NCBI RefSeq assembly: GCF_014203535.1
Contig: NZ_JACHJI010000009.1
Span: forward strand, 62,001 to 126,000
DNA: 64,000 nt
Source of the DNA: Streptomyces griseomycini
Lineage (GTDB): Bacteria; Actinomycetota; Actinomycetes; Streptomycetales; Streptomycetaceae
Direction: 5' to 3'
Position 1 is the first letter of the stretch. Each line of letters opens with the position of its first letter. A model generated the notes under the pieces. The model did no database searches and was not told the origin of the DNA. It was given only the letters and a program-made list of their open reading frames with translations. A program made the translations under genes and the position numbers. Positions 48,619-58,237 of this stretch are shown here, piece after piece.

Positions 48619-50088
48619 ATGCCGGATCCCGCGGTCCCGTCCACGCCGCCCACTCCCCCCGTACCCCTGGACGCCCTCCTGGCGCGCGAGGACCTCGGCC
48701 TGCGCCGGATCGCCGGGCCGGACGGTCCCGGCATCGTCGTCCACGGGGCGCACACCTCGGAGATGGCGGACCCGTACCCGTACCTGCTGGGCGGGGAGCT
48801 GCTGCTGTCGGCGGGGGTGCACATCCCCCGGGGGGCGGGCGCGGAGTACTTCGACGCCTACGTCTCCCGGATCGCGGCGGCGGGCGGCGCGGCGCTCGGC
48901 TTCGGTGTGGCACCGGTGCACGACACGGTGCCGGCGGCGCTGGTCGAGGCCTGCGAGACGCACGGACTGCCGCTGCTGGAGGTGCCGCCGCGGACCACCT
49001 TCTCGGGCGTGGCCCGCGCGGTCTGGCAGCTGATGGCCCAAGCCCGCCTGGCCGAGCTGCGCCGGGTGACGGAGGCCCAGCAGAGCCTCGCCACCGCCGC
49101 CGCCCGCCCCGACCCGGTCCCGTCCGTCCTGCACCAGCTGGCCCGCAGACTGGGCGGCCGGGCGGTGCTCTACGGCCCGGAGGGGGCGGAGCTCGCGGCG
49201 GCGGGGCGGGACCAGGGCGAGGAGGTGCGGGCGGCACTGGCGGAACTGGCGAGGGTGGTGCGTCCCGACACCGGCCGTCCCGCCTCCGCCACCGACGCAG
49301 CCGCCGGCACCGGCCTGGCCGCCTACGCGCTCGGGGGCGGCCAGGGGTTCGTGCTCGGGGTCGCCGCCCCGCAGCGGGGTCCGGGGGACCACACCATCGC
49401 GTCGGTGGCCGCCGTGCTGCTCTCGCTCCTCACCGGCGAGCACCAGAGCGGCACCGGCGCGGCCCGCTCCTCCGCACTCGTGCGGCTGCTGCTGGGCAGT
49501 CCGCCCGAGGACGTGGCGCCGCTGCTCGGCGGGGACCGGTGGCGGGTGGTGCACGCCGAGCCGGACGGGGCGGCGCCGGACTCCCTGGCCGCCTCCGCGC
49601 TGGGCGCCGCGCTGGGGTCGGCGCTGGTGGATCCGCACGGCGGGGTCGTACGGGTGCTGGTGCCGGCGGACCGGATCCTTCCGGCACTGCCCGGCTGGAC
49701 CCTGGGCGTCAGCGCGGCCGTCGCCCCGCGCGACTGGCCGGCCGCCGACACCCAGGCGGCCCGCGCCCTGGCCCGGGCCCGCGCCACCCGCGCCCCGCTG
49801 GTCCGGCACGGCTCCCGCGCCGCCGCCCTCGCCGACCTCGTCGACCCGCACGACGCCCACGCCCACGCCCGCGCGCTCCTCGCGCCGATCGCGGCCTCCC
49901 CCGCCCTCACGGAGACGCTGCGCACCTGGCTGTCCCTGCACGGCGGTTGGGACCGCACGGCGGTGGCCCTGGCCGTGCACCGCAACACCGTGCGACAGCG
50001 GATCGCACGGTGCGCGGCCCTGCTGGAGACCGACCTGGACGACCCGGACGTGCGGATGGAGCTGTGGTTCGCGCTGCGCCGGACCTGA
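48619..50088 (+). CDS. PucR family transcriptional regulator
   Basis: A 489-residue regulator. The N-terminal PucR sensor half (about 10-130) has GPGIVVHGAHTSEM, DPYPYLLGGELLLSAG and a LPLLEVPPRTTFSG segment. A GGDEF-like middle region follows (CdaR type). The C-terminal helix-turn-helix HTH_30 reads HGGWDRTAVALAVHRNTVRQ and RIARCAALLETDLDDPDVRM (about 442-483). PucR-type proteins control purine, allantoin or amino-acid catabolism in response to nitrogen compounds. It diverges from the symporter-ureohydrolase operon and probably controls it. ATG 48619 has GGAGG 11 bases upstream; ATG 48601 overlaps that site and is less likely. Confidence 0.86.
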   Translation: MPDPAVPSTPPTPPVPLDALLAREDLGLRRIAGPDGPGIVVHGAHTSEMADPYPYLLGGELLLSAGVHIPRGAGAEYFDAYVSRIAAAGGAALGFGVAPVHDTVPAALVEACETHGLPLLEVPPRTTFSGVARAVWQLMAQARLAELRRVTEAQQSLATAAARPDPVPSVLHQLARRLGGRAVLYGPEGAELAAAGRDQGEEVRAALAELARVVRPDTGRPASATDAAAGTGLAAYALGGGQGFVLGVAAPQRGPGDHTIASVAAVLLSLLTGEHQSGTGAARSSALVRLLLGSPPEDVAPLLGGDRWRVVHAEPDGAAPDSLAASALGAALGSALVDPHGGVVRVLVPADRILPALPGWTLGVSAAVAPRDWPAADTQAARALARARATRAPLVRHGSRAAALADLVDPHDAHAHARALLAPIAASPALTETLRTWLSLHGGWDRTAVALAVHRNTVRQRIARCAALLETDLDDPDVRMELWFALRRT

Positions 50089-50215
50089 GCCGCCGCACCC
50101 ACGGCCCGGGCCTGCCGCTCCGGGTATCCGTACCGGGTCGTCCGAGTAGGTGACGCACGTCCCAGCGTGCGATATGCCGAGGACGCCCCCAGGCCGCTGC
50201 TCCACAATGGTGGGC

Positions 50216-51019
50216 ATGCCGATACCCGGGACGCCCAGCCGCGCCGAACTCCTCGCCCACCTCGTCGCCACCCGCATCGCGGGCGATGTCGCCACGCCGC
50301 GCGAGAACAACCTCTCCCACTACCGCAAGCTGGCGAACGGCGACCGCCACTACTGGCTCGGCCTGGAACTCGGCGACCGCTGGAGCGACGAGCAGGACGT
50401 GCTCGCGGTGATGGCGGAGCGGGTCGGCGTCAGCGACGATCCCGAGCACCGGTACGGCCAGGACACCATCGACCCCGAGCTGACCGTCGCCGGTCTGGAG
50501 CGCATGGCCGGGCGGCTGCGCAAGGCGGCGGACGGGAAGCAGCGGGTGCTGTTCGCCACCGGCCACCCCGGCGGCCTGCTCGACGTGCACCGCGCCACGG
50601 CCGCCGCGCTGCGGGCGGCCGGCTGCGAGATCGTGGTCATCCCGGACGGGCTGACCACGGACGAGGGCTATGTGATGCAGTTCGCGGACGTGGCGGTCCT
50701 GGAACACGGCGCCACCCTGTGGCACACGCACTCCGGCGAACCGATGAGGGCCGTCCTGACCGCCCTGGAGCGCGAGGGCCGTCCGCTGCCCGACCTGGTC
50801 GTCGCCGACCACGGCTGGGCGGGTGCCGCGGGACAGTACGGCGTCGACTCCGTCGGCTACGCCGACTGCAACGACCCGGCCCTGTTCCTCGCGGAGGCGG
50901 AGGGCACCGTCCAGGTGACGGTCCCCCTCGACGACCACGTGGTCAGCCCCCGCCACTACGACCCGATGACGGCGTACCTGCTGGCGGAGGCGGGGCTGAC
51001 GGAGGCGGGGCGGGCGTAG
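50216..51019 (+). CDS. Conserved actinobacterial protein, putative phosphatase
   Basis: A 267-residue cytoplasmic protein. Notable stretches: ENNLSHYRKLANGDRHYWLG, RWSDEQDVLAVMAERVGVSD, VLFATGHPGGLLDVHRATAA, EIVVIPDGLTTDEGYVMQF, LVVADHGWAGAAGQYGVDSV, with a DDHVVSPRHYDPMTAY end. His and Asp residues cluster in TGHPGG, LWHTHSG and DDHVVSPRHYD, as expected for a metal phosphatase. I recall close relatives labelled 'phosphatase', without proof of substrate. CACAAT (50203-50208) is 7 bases before ATG 50216 and there is no ribosome-binding site, so the gene looks leaderless. ATG 50207 is an alternative. A bidirectional terminator follows. Confidence 0.6.
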   Translation: MPIPGTPSRAELLAHLVATRIAGDVATPRENNLSHYRKLANGDRHYWLGLELGDRWSDEQDVLAVMAERVGVSDDPEHRYGQDTIDPELTVAGLERMAGRLRKAADGKQRVLFATGHPGGLLDVHRATAAALRAAGCEIVVIPDGLTTDEGYVMQFADVAVLEHGATLWHTHSGEPMRAVLTALEREGRPLPDLVVADHGWAGAAGQYGVDSVGYADCNDPALFLAEAEGTVQVTVPLDDHVVSPRHYDPMTAYLLAEAGLTEAGRA

Positions 51020-51071
51020 CCCGGTCCCCGGCCGGCACGGGCCGGTTGACGGCTCCGTACCTTCGGGACGG

Positions 51072-51107
51072 CGCGATGTGCGGCCACCGAGGCGGCCGCA
51101 CATCGCG
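51072..51107. terminator. Bidirectional terminator
   Basis: A perfect 14-bp stem, CGCGATGTGCGGCC (51072-51085) with its complement (51094-51107), 8-base loop, between convergent genes; TTCTCGTCGCTGT follows on the + strand. Confidence 0.75.
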
Positions 51108-51136
51108 TTCTCGTCGCTGTCGTATCAGTCCTCGTC

Positions 51137-51508
51137 TCAGTGCCTGTCGTGGTCGCCGTCGCCGCCACGACCGTCGTCGTGGTCGCCGTTGCCGCCGCGG
51201 CCGTCGTCGTGGTCGTCGTAGTAGTCGTGGTCGCCGTTGCCGCCGTTGCCGCCACGCCAGTTGTCGTGGTCGTCGTGGTCGCCACGCCAGTCGCGGTCGT
51301 CGTGGTCGTCGTGGTCGCCGTTGCCGCCACGACCGTCGTAACAGTCGTCGTCCCAGTAGTAGTAGTCGCCGCAGTAACTGCTGTGACTCTGCTCCTGGAC
51401 GGGCGCGGACGCCGAAGCGGTGCCGGCTGTGCCCAGCGCGACTCCGCCGGCCATCATCAGACCGGCCGCGGACGCCGCGAAGACGCGCTTCGCGCGTTGT
51501 GTTCGCAT
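51137..51508 (-). CDS. Secreted Asp/His/Gly-rich low-complexity protein, possibly metal-binding
   Basis: A 123-residue exported protein. The signal peptide RVFAASAAGLMMAGGVALGTAG is cut near ASA-A. The mature half opens with SYCGDYYYWDDDCYDGRGG, then about 75 residues of units such as NGDHDDHDD and GRGGNGDHD. The tail is nearly only Asp, His, Gly, Asn and Arg. The two Cys could be disulphide-bonded. The His/Asp density suggests divalent metal binding (Cu, Zn, Ca), but no family is recognised. ATG 51508 has AAAGG 9 bases upstream; the longer frame lacks a signal peptide at its start. The repeat coding gives long GTC/GTG runs on the + strand. Confidence 0.75.
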   Translation of the reverse strand: MRTQRAKRVFAASAAGLMMAGGVALGTAGTASASAPVQEQSHSSYCGDYYYWDDDCYDGRGGNGDHDDHDDRDWRGDHDDHDNWRGGNGGNGDHDYYDDHDDGRGGNGDHDDGRGGDGDHDRH

Positions 51509-51780
51509 GAGAGTACCTTTCGCTCCATCGTCCCCCGCGTCCCCGCCGAGGAGGCGCGGGAATTGATGGCCGCAGCCGCAAGTGAACGTTGCGGCAGGGT
51601 CTTCGGGCATCACCGCACATGTGTGAGGAGCACGGGCTCGACCGCCGACGCCTCCAGGTCACCCAGCGGTTCGCGGGCGATCGCTGCGGCCTCGGTCCGT
51701 GCTACCGGACCTGGTCGGCCGGGCGTGCCGTGCGTGCGGCTTTCACTCACTCAGCCTAGACCCGCGCCCTCACATCAGCA

Positions 51781-51797
51781 CCCCGGGCGACCCGGGG
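51781..51797 (-). terminator. Short G+C hairpin after tesB
   Basis: CCCCGGG-CGA-CCCGGGG, 11 bases beyond the thioesterase stop. A weak terminator with no T run. In the 272 bases to its right toward the secreted protein gene I see no other gene I can support. Confidence 0.45.
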
Positions 51798-51807
51798 CGC
51801 ACACCCG

Positions 51808-52683
51808 TCACCGGGGGACCCGGACCACGCCCTCCTGGATGACCGACACCGCGAGACGGCCGTCCTGGGTGTAGATGCGGGCCTGGCCGAGGCCGCGGCC
51901 GCCGTGGGCCGACGGGGACTGCTGGTCGTAGAGCAGCCATTCGTCGGCGCGGAACGGGCGGTGGAACCACATCGCGTGGTCCAGGGAGGCGCCCACGACG
52001 TCGCCGACGGCCCAGCCGCCGCGCCCGTGGGCGAGGAGGACGGAGTCCAGGAGCGTCATGTCGGAGACGTACGTGGCGAGGACGACGTGCAGCAGGGGGT
52101 CGTCGACATCGCTGTCGAGCTTGCCGTTGGTGCGGAACCACACCTGGGAGTGGGGTTCGCGCGGCTCGCCGAAGCGGCCGTAGGGCGGCTCGTCGACGTA
52201 GCGCAGGTCGACGGCGGCGCGGGCCTGGAGGAAGCGGTCCACGACCTCGGGGGCGAGGTGGGGGTAACCGCGCAGCCGTTCCTCGGAGGTGGGCAGCGTG
52301 GCCGGGTCCGGTGCGGGCGGCATCGGGGCCTGGTGGTCCAGGCCCTCCTCGTACGTCTGGAAGGACGCCGAGAGGTGGAAGACCGGCTTGCCGTGCTGGA
52401 CCGCGACCACCCGGCGGGTGGTGAAGGAGCGGCCGTCGCGGATCCGGTCGACGCTGTAGACGATCGGCGCGCCGGGGTCGCCGGGGCGCAGGAAGTACGC
52501 GTGCAGGGAGTGCGCGGGCCGGTCCGCGGGGACGGTGCGTCCGGCGGCGACCAGTGCCTGCGCCGCGACCTGCCCGCCGAAGACCCGGGGGACGACGGCG
52601 GGGCGGGACCGGCCGCGGAAGATGTTCTCCTCGATCTGCTCGAGGTCGAGCAGATCGAGGAGCTCCTGTAGTGCCTGACTCAT
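51808..52683 (-). CDS. tesB: Acyl-CoA thioesterase II
   Basis: A 291-residue double hotdog thioesterase that releases fatty acids from acyl-CoA. Landmarks: IFRGRSRPAVVPRVFGGQVA, AAGRTVPADRPAHSLHAYFL, RSFTTRRVVAVQ, FHLSASFQTYEEGLDHQ in the N-terminal repeat, and DSVLLAHGRGGWAVGDVVGA with SLDHAMWFHRPFRADEWLLY (catalytic Asp region) in the second. Start ATG 52683 has TATACA 9 bases upstream and no ribosome-binding site, so it may be near-leaderless. It lies downstream of an acyl-CoA dehydrogenase on the same strand, linking it to fatty-acid turnover. Confidence 0.92.
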   Translation of the reverse strand: MSQALQELLDLLDLEQIEENIFRGRSRPAVVPRVFGGQVAAQALVAAGRTVPADRPAHSLHAYFLRPGDPGAPIVYSVDRIRDGRSFTTRRVVAVQHGKPVFHLSASFQTYEEGLDHQAPMPPAPDPATLPTSEERLRGYPHLAPEVVDRFLQARAAVDLRYVDEPPYGRFGEPREPHSQVWFRTNGKLDSDVDDPLLHVVLATYVSDMTLLDSVLLAHGRGGWAVGDVVGASLDHAMWFHRPFRADEWLLYDQQSPSAHGGRGLGQARIYTQDGRLAVSVIQEGVVRVPR

Positions 52684-52718
52684 GGGGTCAGTTGTATAGG
52701 CCAGGGATGTCGTGGACC

Positions 52719-53876
52719 TTACAGGCCCATGTCCTTGGCGATGATCGTCTTCATGATCTCGCTGGTGCCGCCGTAGATGCGGTTGACGCGGTTGTCCGCG
52801 TACAGGCGGGCGATCGGGTACTCGTTCATGTAGCCGTAGCCACCGTGCAGCTGGAGGCAGCGGTCGATGACGCGGTGCGCGACCTCGGTGCAGAACAGCT
52901 TGGCGCTGGCGGCCTCGGCGGGGGTCAGCTCGCCGGCGTCCAGGGCCTCGGTCGCGCGGTCGGCGACGGCCTCGGCGGCGTCCACCTCGGCCTGGCAGGC
53001 GGCCAGCTCGAACTTGGTGTTCTGGAAGTGGGCGACCGGCTTGCCGAAGACGGTGCGCTCCTGCACGTACTGCTTGGCGAACCGGACGGCGGCCTTGGCC
53101 TGCGCGTAGGCGCCGAAGGCGATGCCCCAGCGCTCGGAGGCCAGGTTGTGGCCGAGGTAGTAGAAGCCCTTGTTCTCCTCGCCGAGCAGGTCCTCGACCG
53201 GCACCTTGACGTCGACGAAGGCCAGCTCGGCGGTGTCGGAGGTGCGCAGGCCCAGCTTGTCCAGCTTGCGGCCGACGGAGTAGCCCTCGGACTTGGTGTC
53301 GACGGCGAACAGGGAGATGCCGTGGCGGCGGTCCTCCGCGGTCGGCGCGGCGGTGCGGGCGCAGACGATCACCTTGTCGGCGTGGACGCCGCCGGTGATG
53401 AAGGTCTTGGCGCCGTTGAGGACGTAGTGCGTGCCGTCCTCGGAGAGCTTGGCGGTGGTCTTCATGCCCGCGAGGTCGGAGCCGGTGCCCGGCTCGGTCA
53501 TCGCGATGGCCCACATCTCCTCGCCGGTGACGAACTTCGGCAGGTAGCGCTTCTTCTGCTCGTCGGTGGCCAGCATCTTGATGTAGGGCAGGGCGAGCAG
53601 CACGTGCACGCCGGAGCCGCCGAACTGGACGCCCGCGCGGGCGGTCTCCTCGTAGAGGACGGCCTCGAACTTGTGGGTGTCCATGCCCGCGCCGCCGAAC
53701 TCCTCGGGCACGCTGATCCCGAAGATGCCCAGCTCACCGAGCTTGTAGTAGAAGTCGCGGGGCGCCTGGCCGGCCGCGAACCACTCGTCGTAGACGGGGA
53801 CGACCTCGGCCTCGATGAAGGCGCGGACGGTCTCCCGGAACGCCTCGTGATCCTCGTTGAAAATCGTACGGCGCAC
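52719..53876 (-). CDS. Acyl-CoA dehydrogenase
   Basis: A 385-residue FAD enzyme. N-domain start RTIFNEDHEAFRETVRAFIE, FAD/substrate contacts in MWAIAMTEPGTGSDLAGMKT and HYVLNGAKTFITGG, and the C-domain LQLHGGYGYMNEYPIARLYA with the catalytic Glu in YGGTSEI. It dehydrogenates an acyl-CoA in beta-oxidation or a side-chain pathway and passes electrons to ETF. The GTG at 53876 has GAGG 8 bases upstream; the frame continues earlier but that part lacks homology look. The dyad at 53904-53923 in its promoter suggests control by the TetR that follows. Confidence 0.9.
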   Translation of the reverse strand: MRRTIFNEDHEAFRETVRAFIEAEVVPVYDEWFAAGQAPRDFYYKLGELGIFGISVPEEFGGAGMDTHKFEAVLYEETARAGVQFGGSGVHVLLALPYIKMLATDEQKKRYLPKFVTGEEMWAIAMTEPGTGSDLAGMKTTAKLSEDGTHYVLNGAKTFITGGVHADKVIVCARTAAPTAEDRRHGISLFAVDTKSEGYSVGRKLDKLGLRTSDTAELAFVDVKVPVEDLLGEENKGFYYLGHNLASERWGIAFGAYAQAKAAVRFAKQYVQERTVFGKPVAHFQNTKFELAACQAEVDAAEAVADRATEALDAGELTPAEAASAKLFCTEVAHRVIDRCLQLHGGYGYMNEYPIARLYADNRVNRIYGGTSEIMKTIIAKDMGL

Positions 53877-53903
53877 CGCCGCCACCTCCAGGCACCTCAA
53901 CGT

Positions 53904-53923
53904 GTCTAAGCGCTTGCTCAGAC
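53904..53923. promoter_or_regulatory. TetR-type operator in the acyl-CoA dehydrogenase promoter
   Basis: GTCTAAGCGCTTGCTCAGAC has the interrupted dyad GTCTNAGCN4GCTNAGAC, 28 bases upstream of the start codon. Confidence 0.55.
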
Positions 53924-53990
53924 AAAGGTACCGGCGAGTATCCACAGGCGTCCAGAGTGGAGGCCCCGTAACGCTCGTCACGCCGCGGGG

Positions 53991-54587
53991 TCAGCGCGCG
54001 CCCGCCGCCGCGAACGCGCCCCGCGCCATCCGGTGCAGCAGCTCGGCCGTCGCCCCGCGTCCGGGGAGCGACCCCGGGCGGGCCAGGTGCGGGGTGGAGT
54101 TGAGCAGGCCGAACACCGAGTGGACCGCCGAACGGGCGGCCGGTTCGGCCAGCTCCGGGTACACCTCGCGGACCACCTCCACCCACAGTTCGACGTACTG
54201 CCGCTGCAGCTGGCGGACCAGCTTGCGGTCGGCGTCCCGGAGGCGGTCCAGCTCCCGGTCGTGCAGGGTGATGAGGGGGCGGTCGTCGAGCGCGAAGTCG
54301 ATGTGCCCCTCGATCAGCGAGTCGAGGACCGCCTCGGGGGCCACCCCGTCGGCCTCCTCCAGGCGTCGCTTCGCACCGGTCAGCAGCGAGTCGCTGATCC
54401 CGACCAGCAGCTCCGCGAGCATCGCGTCCTTGCCCGCGAAGTGCCGGTAGAGCCCGGGCCCGCTGATGCCGACCGCGGCGCCTATCTCGTCGACCCCGAC
54501 GCCGTGGAAGCCGCGTTCGGCGAACAGCCGGGCGGCCTCCTTGAGGATCTGCTCGCGGCGGGTGGGGGCGTCGGTTCTGGTGGCCAT
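53991..54587 (-). CDS. TetR family regulator of the leucine/acyl-CoA operon
   Basis: A 198-residue TetR protein. Helix-turn-helix: REQILKEAARLFAERGFHGV, then GAAVGISGPGLYRHFAGKDA (about 35-55). The helical sensor domain is typical of regulators that bind acyl-CoA. It lies between two divergent units, the acyl-CoA dehydrogenase and the methylcrotonyl-CoA carboxylase operon, and likely represses the latter and itself through GTTARCG..CRTTAAC dyads. Leaderless start: TAGAAT is 7 bases before ATG 54587, with a -35-like TTAACG 18 bases further that overlaps operator A. Members of this position act as repressors of branched-chain amino acid degradation (LiuR-like). Confidence 0.88.
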   Translation of the reverse strand: MATRTDAPTRREQILKEAARLFAERGFHGVGVDEIGAAVGISGPGLYRHFAGKDAMLAELLVGISDSLLTGAKRRLEEADGVAPEAVLDSLIEGHIDFALDDRPLITLHDRELDRLRDADRKLVRQLQRQYVELWVEVVREVYPELAEPAARSAVHSVFGLLNSTPHLARPGSLPGRGATAELLHRMARGAFAAAGAR

Positions 54588-54609
54588 GGAGACGATTCTA
54601 GACAGCGAG

Positions 54610-54654
54610 GTTAGCGGTCGTTAACCTGAAGGAAATGCGTTAACGCTCATTAAC
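54610..54654. promoter_or_regulatory. Two TetR operators between tetR and the carboxylase operon
   Basis: GTTAGCGGTCGTTAAC (54610-54625) and GTTAACGCTCATTAAC (54639-54654) are near-palindromes, 29 bases apart. The first overlaps the probable -35 of tetR; the second is 20 bases from the carboxylase start. Confidence 0.8.
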
Positions 54655-54674
54655 AAGGTGAGGGGACCGCAAGG

Positions 54675-56291
<1,617 letters not shown>

Positions 56292-56305
56292 GGGGACGGA
56301 CGACG

Positions 56306-58237
56306 ATGTTCGAGACAGTTCTTGTGGCCAACCGGGGCGAGATCGCCGTCCGCGTCATCCGCACCCTGCGGTCGATGGGCGTGCGCTCGGTGGCCGTCTT
56401 CTCCGACGCGGACGCCGACGCCCGGCACGTCCGCGAGGCCGACACGGCGGTGCGGATCGGTCCGGCGCCGGCCGCGGAGAGCTACCTGTCGGTGGAGCGG
56501 CTCCTCGAGGCGGCGGCCCGCACCGGCGCCCAGGCGGTCCACCCGGGCTACGGCTTCCTCGCCGAGAACGCCGGCTTCGCGCGCGCGTGCGCCGGGGCGG
56601 GGCTGGTGTTCATCGGCCCGCCGGCGGACGCGATCTCCCTGATGGGCGACAAGATCCGCGCGAAGGAGACGGTGAAGGCGGCCGGGGTCCCGGTCGTGCC
56701 CGGCTCCAGCGGCAGCGGCCTCACCGACGGGCAGCTCGCCGACGCCGCGCGCGGGATCGGCATGCCGGTGCTGCTGAAGCCGTCGGCGGGCGGCGGCGGC
56801 AAGGGCATGCGCCTGGTGCGGGACGAAGCGAAGCTGACCGACGAGATCGCCGCCGCCCGCCGCGAGGCCCGCGCCTCCTTCGGCGACGACACGCTCCTGG
56901 TCGAGCGGTGGATCGACCGTCCCCGGCACATCGAGATCCAGGTCCTGGCCGACGGCCACGGGGGCGTCGTCCACCTGGGCGAGCGCGAGTGCTCCCTCCA
57001 GCGCCGCCACCAGAAGATCATCGAGGAGGCGCCCAGTGTGCTCCTCGACGAGGAGACCCGGGCCGCGATGGGCGAGGCGGCGGTCCAGGCGGCCCGCTCC
57101 TGCGGCTACCGGGGCGCGGGCACGGTGGAGTTCATCGTCCCCGGCGGCGACCCCTCCTCGTACTACTTCATGGAGATGAACACCCGCCTCCAGGTGGAGC
57201 ACCCGGTCACCGAGCTGATCACGGGACTGGACCTGGTGGAGTGGCAGCTGCGGGTGGCGGCCGGCGAGCCGCTGCCGTTCGGGCAGGCGGACATCCGGCT
57301 CACCGGCCACGCGATCGAGGCGCGTGTCTGCGCGGAGGACCCGGCGCGCGGCTTCCTCCCCTCCGGCGGCACGGTGCTGAAGCTGCGCGAGCCGCAGGGC
57401 GACGGCGTGCGCACCGACTCCGGACTGAGCGAGGGCACGGAGGTCGGCAGCCTCTACGACCCGATGCTGTCCAAGGTGATCGCGTACGGCCCCGACCGCG
57501 CGACGGCGCTGCGCAAGCTCCGGGCGGCCCTCGCGCGGACGGTGACGCTGGGCGTGCAGACCAACGCCGGGTTCCTGCGGCGGCTGCTGGCGCATCCGGC
57601 GGTGGTCTCCGGGGACATGGACACCGGCCTGGTGGAGCGCGAGGCGGACGGCCTGGTCCCCGCCGACGTGCCCGAAGAGGTGTACGAGGCCGCGGCTGCC
57701 GTACGCCTGGAGGAGCTGCGCCCGCGCGGTGAGGGCTGGACGGACCCCTTCTCGGTGCCGGACGGCTGGCGCATGGGCGGCACGCCCAGGCCGGCCGCGT
57801 TCCACCTCCGGGTCACGGACCCGGTGGAGCACACCCCGCGCGGCACCCACACCGTCACCGCCGACCACGTGTCGGTGACGTTGGACGGCGTCCGGCACAC
57901 CTTCCACCGCGCCGCCGACTGGCTCGGCCGCGACGGCGACGCCTGGCACGTGCGCGACCACGACCCGGTCGCCGCGTCCCTCACCCGGGCGGGCCAGGCG
58001 GGCGCCGACTCGCTGACCGCGCCGATGCCCGGCACGGTGACGGTGGTGAAGGTCGCCGTCGGCGACGAGGTGAGCGCGGGCCAGAGCCTGCTGGTGGTGG
58101 AGGCGATGAAGATGGAGCACGTCATCTCCGCCCCGCACGCCGGCACGGTCACCGAGCTGGACGTGGCCCCGGGCACCACGGTCGCCATGGACCAGGTCCT
58201 GGCGGTCATCGCACCCGCGGAGGAGGAGACGGCGTGA
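56306..58237 (+). CDS. liuD: Methylcrotonyl-CoA carboxylase alpha subunit (biotin carboxylase and biotin carrier)
   Basis: A 643-residue protein. Biotin carboxylase domain (about 1-445): VLVANRGEIAVRVIRTLRSM, VHPGYGFLAENAGFA, ATP-grasp PSAGGGGKGMRLV, HIEIQVLADGHG, FMEMNTRLQVEHPVTE. A linker follows, then the biotinyl domain (about 570-643) with VVEAMKMEHV, the Lys carrying biotin. It carboxylates biotin with ATP and bicarbonate and works with the beta subunit upstream. The start ATG has AGGGGA 9 bases upstream, 14 bases after the beta subunit stop. The TGA overlaps the lyase GTG (GTGA). Assigned to methylcrotonyl-CoA by the operon partners. Confidence 0.92.
   Translation: MFETVLVANRGEIAVRVIRTLRSMGVRSVAVFSDADADARHVREADTAVRIGPAPAAESYLSVERLLEAAARTGAQAVHPGYGFLAENAGFARACAGAGLVFIGPPADAISLMGDKIRAKETVKAAGVPVVPGSSGSGLTDGQLADAARGIGMPVLLKPSAGGGGKGMRLVRDEAKLTDEIAAARREARASFGDDTLLVERWIDRPRHIEIQVLADGHGGVVHLGERECSLQRRHQKIIEEAPSVLLDEETRAAMGEAAVQAARSCGYRGAGTVEFIVPGGDPSSYYFMEMNTRLQVEHPVTELITGLDLVEWQLRVAAGEPLPFGQADIRLTGHAIEARVCAEDPARGFLPSGGTVLKLREPQGDGVRTDSGLSEGTEVGSLYDPMLSKVIAYGPDRATALRKLRAALARTVTLGVQTNAGFLRRLLAHPAVVSGDMDTGLVEREADGLVPADVPEEVYEAAAAVRLEELRPRGEGWTDPFSVPDGWRMGGTPRPAAFHLRVTDPVEHTPRGTHTVTADHVSVTLDGVRHTFHRAADWLGRDGDAWHVRDHDPVAASLTRAGQAGADSLTAPMPGTVTVVKVAVGDEVSAGQSLLVVEAMKMEHVISAPHAGTVTELDVAPGTTVAMDQVLAVIAPAEEETA

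Noticed and set aside
46002..50153. A 1383-codon + strand frame across the operon and into the PucR gene
   Set aside because: Mostly antisense to clear genes; no protein family look.
51619..51759. A 46-codon + strand frame starting MCEEHGLDRRRL upstream of tesB's 3' end
   Set aside because: Third positions are G+C-rich but there is no ribosome-binding site or family; too short to support. Worth a look in ribosome profiling.
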